From contig NC_021675.1 of the NCBI RefSeq assembly GCF_000247815.1, positions 69,294,051-69,358,050 of the forward strand: DNA of 64,000 nt, read 5' to 3'. A program made the translations under genes and the position numbers. This document shows, piece after piece, positions 58,370-64,000 of the stretch. The DNA is from Ficedula albicollis. Taxonomy: Eukaryota > Chordata > Aves > Passeriformes > Muscicapidae. The first letter of the stretch is position 1. Every line of letters begins with the position of its first letter. A model generated the notes under the pieces. The model saw only the letters and a program-made list of their open reading frames with translations, had not been told where the DNA came from and made no database searches.

Positions 58370-58735
58370 GGAATTACAGAATCATGGGATGGTTTGTGTT
58401 GGAAGGGACCTTAAAAAATATCCAGTTCCACCCCCTGAAATGAACAGGGACACCTTCCACTATCCCAGGTAGCTCCAAAGCCTTGGACCTTTCCAGGGAT
58501 GGGGCAGCCACAGCTTCTCTGGGCAGCCTGTGCAGGGCCTCACCACCCTCACAGGGGACAATTTTATCCTAATACCTGATCTAAATCAGTTTAAAACCTC
58601 TCCCCCTTTCCTACCAGGATCTACTGTATTAAAAGTCCCTCTCCCTCTGTTCCACAATCATCCTTTAGGCTCTGGAAGTTCTCCCTGGAGCTTTCTCTTC
58701 TCCAGGTGAAGAACCCCAGCTCTCCCAGTCTGGAG
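58370..58735 (-). repeat. CR1 LINE fragment
   Basis: 'acagaatcatgggatggttt' through 'cagggacaccttccactatc' to 'ctctcccagtctgg'. Reverse orientation, inserted just beyond the older copy. Confidence 0.9.
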
Positions 58736-58960
58736 CGTGGGAGCTCCTCAGGCCAAAGCAGCTCTACCAGCTCTGGTGACACAATTCCTGCTCCCCTCAG
58801 GACTTTGGAGTCAGCAAATGGTCCTGGAAAGCTGCATTTTCCAAAGCCCCTCCAGCCCCCACACTGCTGAGGAAACATCTCCACAGAGGCACAGAGCAGG
58901 ACAGGGCAGATCCCACACGTTTTACTCGTGTCTGCCTGATGTCTGCAAAGTCAGCAGGGA
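58736..58960. other. No recognised gene
   Basis: May include the more internal, degraded part of the preceding CR1. Confidence 0.35.
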
Positions 58961-59228
58961 CAGGAACCATCCCTGGAGGGACAGGGTGGTTTTACAAACA
59001 TGGACACACCAGGAGCCTTTAGCAGCCAAGGCAGGAGGCACCTTGATGTCAATCCACAGCCTGGGAAGGTGGGAAGTGTAAGAGAACCTGTCCACAGGAA
59101 CCATCCCTGGAGGGACAGGGTGGTTTTACAAACATGGACACACCAGGAGCCTTTAGCAGCCAAGGCAGGAGGCACCTTGATCTCAATCCACAGCCTGGGA
59201 AGGCGGGAAGTGTAAGAGAGCCTGTCGA
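58961..59228. repeat. Two-copy tandem duplication, 134-bp unit
   Basis: Copies at 58961-59094 and 59095-59228 begin caggaaccatccctggaggg. I see a few differences (gatgtcaat/gatctcaat, aaggtggg/aaggcggg, gagaacc/gagagcc). Confidence 0.95.
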
Positions 59229-59524
59229 GTATTTTCTGCCCAAAGCACAGAAATCACCAACTTGCAGAGCTGGTGTGAGAATTTCACTTCTCTCCCTGCT
59301 TCTCTGTTAAAATCAGAGTATCTAGAGAGTGTTTCAGCACTGCAGGGTGTTCAGGGGTGCACAAGCACAACCAGCCCCTTCCATGAAGGCAGAAAAGCCT
59401 CCAAGAGGCTCCAACTGAAGTACAAAACCAGCAGCAGATCCTGTCTGGGACCAATGACAGCCTGCCTGCCATGCAAACATCCACCTGTCTCCCAGCACCT
59501 TTGTGTCCTTTTGGGCAGCATCCC
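59229..59524. other. No recognised gene
   Basis: May be a degraded upstream part of the CR1 that ends at 59615. Confidence 0.35.
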
Positions 59525-59615
59525 ACACCTTTGGCAGGAGTTGGACTTCATTGATCCTTGTGGGTCCCTTCCAATATGGAATATCCTGGGATTCTCTATT
59601 CCATGATTTGCCTGC
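59525..59615 (+). repeat. CR1 LINE 3' terminus
   Basis: 'ggcaggagttggacttcatt' followed by 'ttgtgggtcccttccaatat' and 'gggattctctattccatg'. Sense orientation, same subfamily as the 38.6-kb copy. Confidence 0.75.
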
Positions 59616-61743
59616 CTGGGACACCTCAGGAAACGAAACTTATTGCTGTTGATATCACAGCTCCACCAAAAAAGATGACTGGATTAAATTCACTTTGTGA
59701 TTCCAACTCACTTTCACAATTCATTTGACTATTCACTTCGTCATTCACTCAAATTCCTATTCACTCAAAACCTCACAAGTCCACAACTCAAGTACATGTG
59801 GTCAGAGACCATCAGAAGACACCAATATTAATGAAACCAATTATAAAGAAGTAAAAGAGACAATGCTGGCTCTTCCCAAACCTTCCATTTTGTTGCCAAC
59901 CCAGTGTTGGGGTGCTTTAAGAAGATACTTAAGGAGAATTAGGATGATTAAAAGAAATCCTCCCCACCCGGGCTGAACAGAAACTGGGATCAGCCATTCC
60001 GTAGGGAAAGGCAGTGGGCAGCCAGAGAATCCATGCAGTGAGGAAGGTTCCAGGTGCCCAGGGCTGTGTGTGCAGAGGGGTGGGATGGACACAGCACAGC
60101 AAACACCAGCAGGGTTTGGACACAGCAGGATTTCAGGGGCTGGGACAAATCCACTGTGTCAGCAGACCCAGTGGTGTCCTCAGGCTTCAAGAAAGCACAG
60201 GAGGAACAAATTAACTCTGCTGGGCACAACCCAAAATCAGCGAGGTCCAAGGCTTTAGTGAAGACATGAGCTGGGTCTTGGCATGGTGTGTGCACAGAAG
60301 TGGCAACCAGGGAGGAAATCAGAGCTGAGGGGGAGTTGTTCCAGATGGGAAAGATTAAGATGTGTTTGGGCTGCCAGGAGCAGAACCAGAAGCCAGTGGA
60401 AGGGTCAGCAAAGAGGGAGCCAAAGCAAAAGGGAGCATCAGGTGACAGAGTGGGGAGGATGGTGGGGACAGTTCTGGGGCAGGAAAGGGCTGCTGGAGGG
60501 AAAGGAAGAAATGTGCTCGTTTACCAAAGTCTCCTTGGAACAGAGAGCTCCTGTTGAGAGCCCACAGGGGGAGGGTGAATGAGGAAATCAGCTCCATCAC
60601 GAGATAGCCCACAGCAGGGGAAGTGGAGGCTGGGAAGTGGCCAGGGCTGGTGGGACGGCCTGGGGGACCTGCAGAGAGCCAGGCACTGAGGACAGAAGCT
60701 ATTTTGTCCCTTTTCAGCGATGGCCTGAGCCTATGGCCACCTCCAGCCAAGGGACAATGTCCCTGAGGTTGTGCAATGTGCTCACAGAGAGCAGTACAAG
60801 TCCTACCTGGAGACCTGCAATACCTGAGGGGTGGAGGCTCCTCGCATTCCCTGACAGCATCGTGCTTTCAAGCAATAACCCAGAAGGCAGAGTTTGCATT
60901 GGCCTGGGTGTGAAGGCAGGTGGTGATGCAAGCAGATGAAAACTGGAGCTTAGAAAACTGGGTTTCCAGCTCTGAGCTGGTGGAAATGTCACCTTGGTGC
61001 CCCTGACTTGAGAAGTCCAGGAGACTCATGGCCCTGCCTTGACAACCACCCAATCCTCACACCTTTCCTCTTCTTCCTTCCCAGGTGTCCAGAGAGCTCT
61101 TCAGCTCCTCTGGCACAGGTGAGAAAAGCACTTTCCCGTCCATCAGGGTGCACAAAGCCTCGCTCAGATCAAAATGTGGTACCTGGGCAGGTCACACGCC
61201 CAAAGCCAGGAGCCAGCTCATCCTGATGAGGTTCCCAATGAGTGGAGCTGCCCCAGGAGGTCACTGTCCCCAAGGGCATGGCCACCCTCTAGTGGCCACC
61301 ACTCCTTCACAGAGACCTCTCCTACATGAGCATCCACGGCTTATCCCTCTGTGGTGAGAGGTTGGCTCAGGAGCACAAAGAAACCTTTGTGGAAAATCTT
61401 GCTCCCTCCTGCCAACCCATTTGCAGTAGCTCAGTGCAAGAGTTCACTGTCTGCGGGTTCAAAATGTAGGAAAAAAATACAAAAATTAAGGTTCCCACAA
61501 TGATCACATGACTTTATCCCGATTTGTGGTTCAGCAGAACATTTGCCTTTGTCTGCACATGGCACCAGCATCACAAAGAGACCAAGTAAAGATCAAATGC
61601 TTTTAGTAGGGAAAAAAACTACAAGGTTTGTTTGGGTGCGCTTTCTTTCATGTTTTGGGGTTTTTTTAAATGGAATATTCTGATCCACAAACATTTTTGT
61701 GGAGCCCATCTGTGGATTTGTGGAATCCAGTGACATCTATCTG
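59616..61743. other. No recognised gene
   Basis: Nothing recognised. 59690-59780 has imperfect repeats of the 'ttcactca' type. A 131-codon minus-strand frame near 60355-60750 overlaps others and resembles no family. Confidence 0.4.
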
Positions 61744-61880
61744 TTGAGTGCCCCATCCCTGGGAATGTTCAGGGCCAGGTTGGACAGGGCTTGGAGCAAC
61801 CTGGGCTAGCAGAAGGTGTCCCTGCCCATTGGACTTGATGGTCTTTAAGGTCCTTTCCAGCCCAAACCATTCCACCATTT
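61744..61880 (+). repeat. CR1 LINE 3' end
   Basis: 'gtgccccatccctgggaatg' through 'cagaaggtgtccctgcccat' to 'cagcccaaaccattccacc'. Sense orientation, 5'-truncated. Confidence 0.9.
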
Positions 61881-63533
61881 TTGCCTGTTCTCCTTATAGA
61901 ACTCCATATAGATCAACCCATCCACACCTCTACAGTCACCTGTCCAATCAGGTGGGCACAAACACCCAGGGAGGAGTTTTCTGGGCTGGAAGGCACAATG
62001 CAGCTCCTCAGGAGTGAGCACTCATGTCCTGCACCCCCTGCACATTGACAGTGAAGTCCTCTGCAGCCATCCCCAGAGGATTTCCCACTGGCAAGAGCAC
62101 TTCCAAGCCAGGTGGATGCTGTGTGGGATGCCTGTCACCCATCAGGCTCATCCTAATAGCTGGCAAGTAATCCAAACACCAGCAAGGTGGGGGATTCATC
62201 TCTGGGATTTCCTGGAATTTAAAGTGTTTGTCCTGTCAGCTTCATGTGATCACCCCTAATTCTTGAGCTGTCTGAGGCAGAGTCCTCATCCACACTCTTC
62301 AGACTATCCATGAGTTTCTAAACTGCTCTTGTGTCCTCCCACAGCCATCTTTCACAGACAAGTATTAACCTGGCTAGTCCTCATGGGAATATAACTCCCT
62401 GCTTCCACCATCCTCACTGCCCTTCTCCAGACCTTTCCCAGCTCCAACTCCTCTGGCACACAACACAAAGGCTGTTCTGATGCTTCGCCTGGGTTCTTAA
62501 TTCCAGCATGAGATTTCCTGGTACCTCACCCATGCTGGAGACAGCTTCACCTGAGAGTGAAGCTGTCCAAGCAGGAAAGGCATGGAGAAAGGGACTGAGC
62601 AGCAGGGAACGTGCCTTGGATGGGGATGGAGACACCTGAACCATCCTGGCTCCTGTCCCTGCACAGGAAAAGCCAGTGAGCACAGATTCATCCCTGTCAC
62701 AGCTAAACAAGCCTCCAGCAAGATCTCTGGGACATAAGCTGGGATCTTGGAGGGTTCTGAAGTGCAGGAGAGGGCAGGAAAGCTTTAGGGCTATCCCAGG
62801 GCGCTCAAGGACATGTCTGTGACCCCCAGGCCCTGTCCCACAAGGTGGGAGTTGTGGTGTGAGTTGATGGCAGTGGGAAGAGCTGGCCAAGAGGAGTGGA
62901 AAAGCAGGAGAGGTCAGTTCCTGTGTTCTTCCTCAGGAAAGCCCCTCTGGATATCTGCTGGCTCTGTGCTGGGATATCTCATTGTGCCTTTTGCAGGCTC
63001 TGTGTCCCCTCCTCCAGGAAGGGTCACAGATGGCAGCACCAGGGCAGTAATTATGCAAGACAGGACTGACACCAACACCAGTCTTATATTAAAAACTTTT
63101 TGTGCCTTCTTTCAGGCTACTCTGACTCCTTCCCTCCTCTCTGCAAGTTTCCTTCCTCCCTTCTGCATGACTGGCTAAACCCTAACCTGTCCCTTACCCA
63201 GCCACCTCACCCTGTCTGTCCATCACACAGCATCTTCTTACCTTGTCTATCCCTTGCACAGCTGCAGCAGCCTCCATCCCAAACTGCAGCACACTCTGGG
63301 TCCTAAACTCCACCTGCAGCTTGTGGCCACCTAGCCCACTCTTTTATAACACCCAACCTCATTGGACAGGTAAGGCTGTTTGTACGCCTCAGCAATCAGT
63401 CCAGCTGTAATTTATTGGCAAAGATTGCCTTCTGCACTATCCTTTCAACCTATCTTCCCACCCACCAGAGCTCTGTCCTGTGAGGAGGACAGGGGCTGGC
63501 ACTGCCCATGGCAGTGCCATGGACAGACACTCA
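61881..63533. other. No recognised gene
   Basis: 62255-62470 has a LINE-like feel but I cannot assign it. A perfect 9-bp-arm hairpin (ggcactgcc-cat-ggcagtgcc) lies at 63498-63518. Confidence 0.35.

Positions 63534-64000
<467 letters not shown>

Overview
The window looks like nuclear DNA of a songbird (passerine). It is GC-moderate and gene-poor, and it is strewn with 3' fragments of CR1 LINEs, the dominant avian retrotransposon. It also carries solo LTRs of endogenous retroviruses. The only protein-coding gene I can support is a piece of the vertebrate spermine oxidase gene SMOX on the minus strand. No bacterial, plasmid, CRISPR, tRNA or rRNA feature was seen.

Layout. From 1 to 4836 lies SMOX intron sequence downstream of exon 3. 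Coding exon 3 is at 4837-5063 and the exon with the start codon at 9508-9742. Both have good splice sites and join in frame to give the first 145 residues, covering the FAD-binding Rossmann motif and the GATWIHG segment. The remaining exons lie beyond position 1. A 635-bp solo LTR with a perfect 6-bp target duplication (8813-9447) sits 60 bp from the start-codon exon, in antisense orientation to it. From 9743 to about 36.9 kb there is no recognisable exon; I read this as the long first intron.

At 34.6-37.2 kb there is a promoter-like zone. It holds a nested tandem duplication, a second probable solo LTR (34864-35221) with inverted termini, a 1.3-kb GC-rich minisatellite with higher-order structure (35612-36947), and a CpG island (about 36930-37210). 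The island is the best candidate for the SMOX promoter, by inference only. From 37.2 kb to the end I see no genes: only CR1 fragments, an AT-rich microsatellite, a roughly 400-bp element present twice (37150-37551 and 48175-48572), many short tandem duplications, and LTR pieces.

The strangest features are three uninterrupted poly-C runs: 380 nt at 24164, 774 nt at 43888, and at least 166 nt running off the end at 63835. Each interrupts a repeat (a 92-bp tandem array, an LTR, and another LTR of the same family), and all read C on this strand whatever the orientation of the host repeat. An assembly or sequencing artefact is the likelier explanation. They also create huge false polyproline/polyglycine reading frames. 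I found no convincing new biological system. The most worthwhile observations are the poly-C runs, the minisatellite beside the CpG island, the LTR beside SMOX exon 2, and the unidentified paired element.
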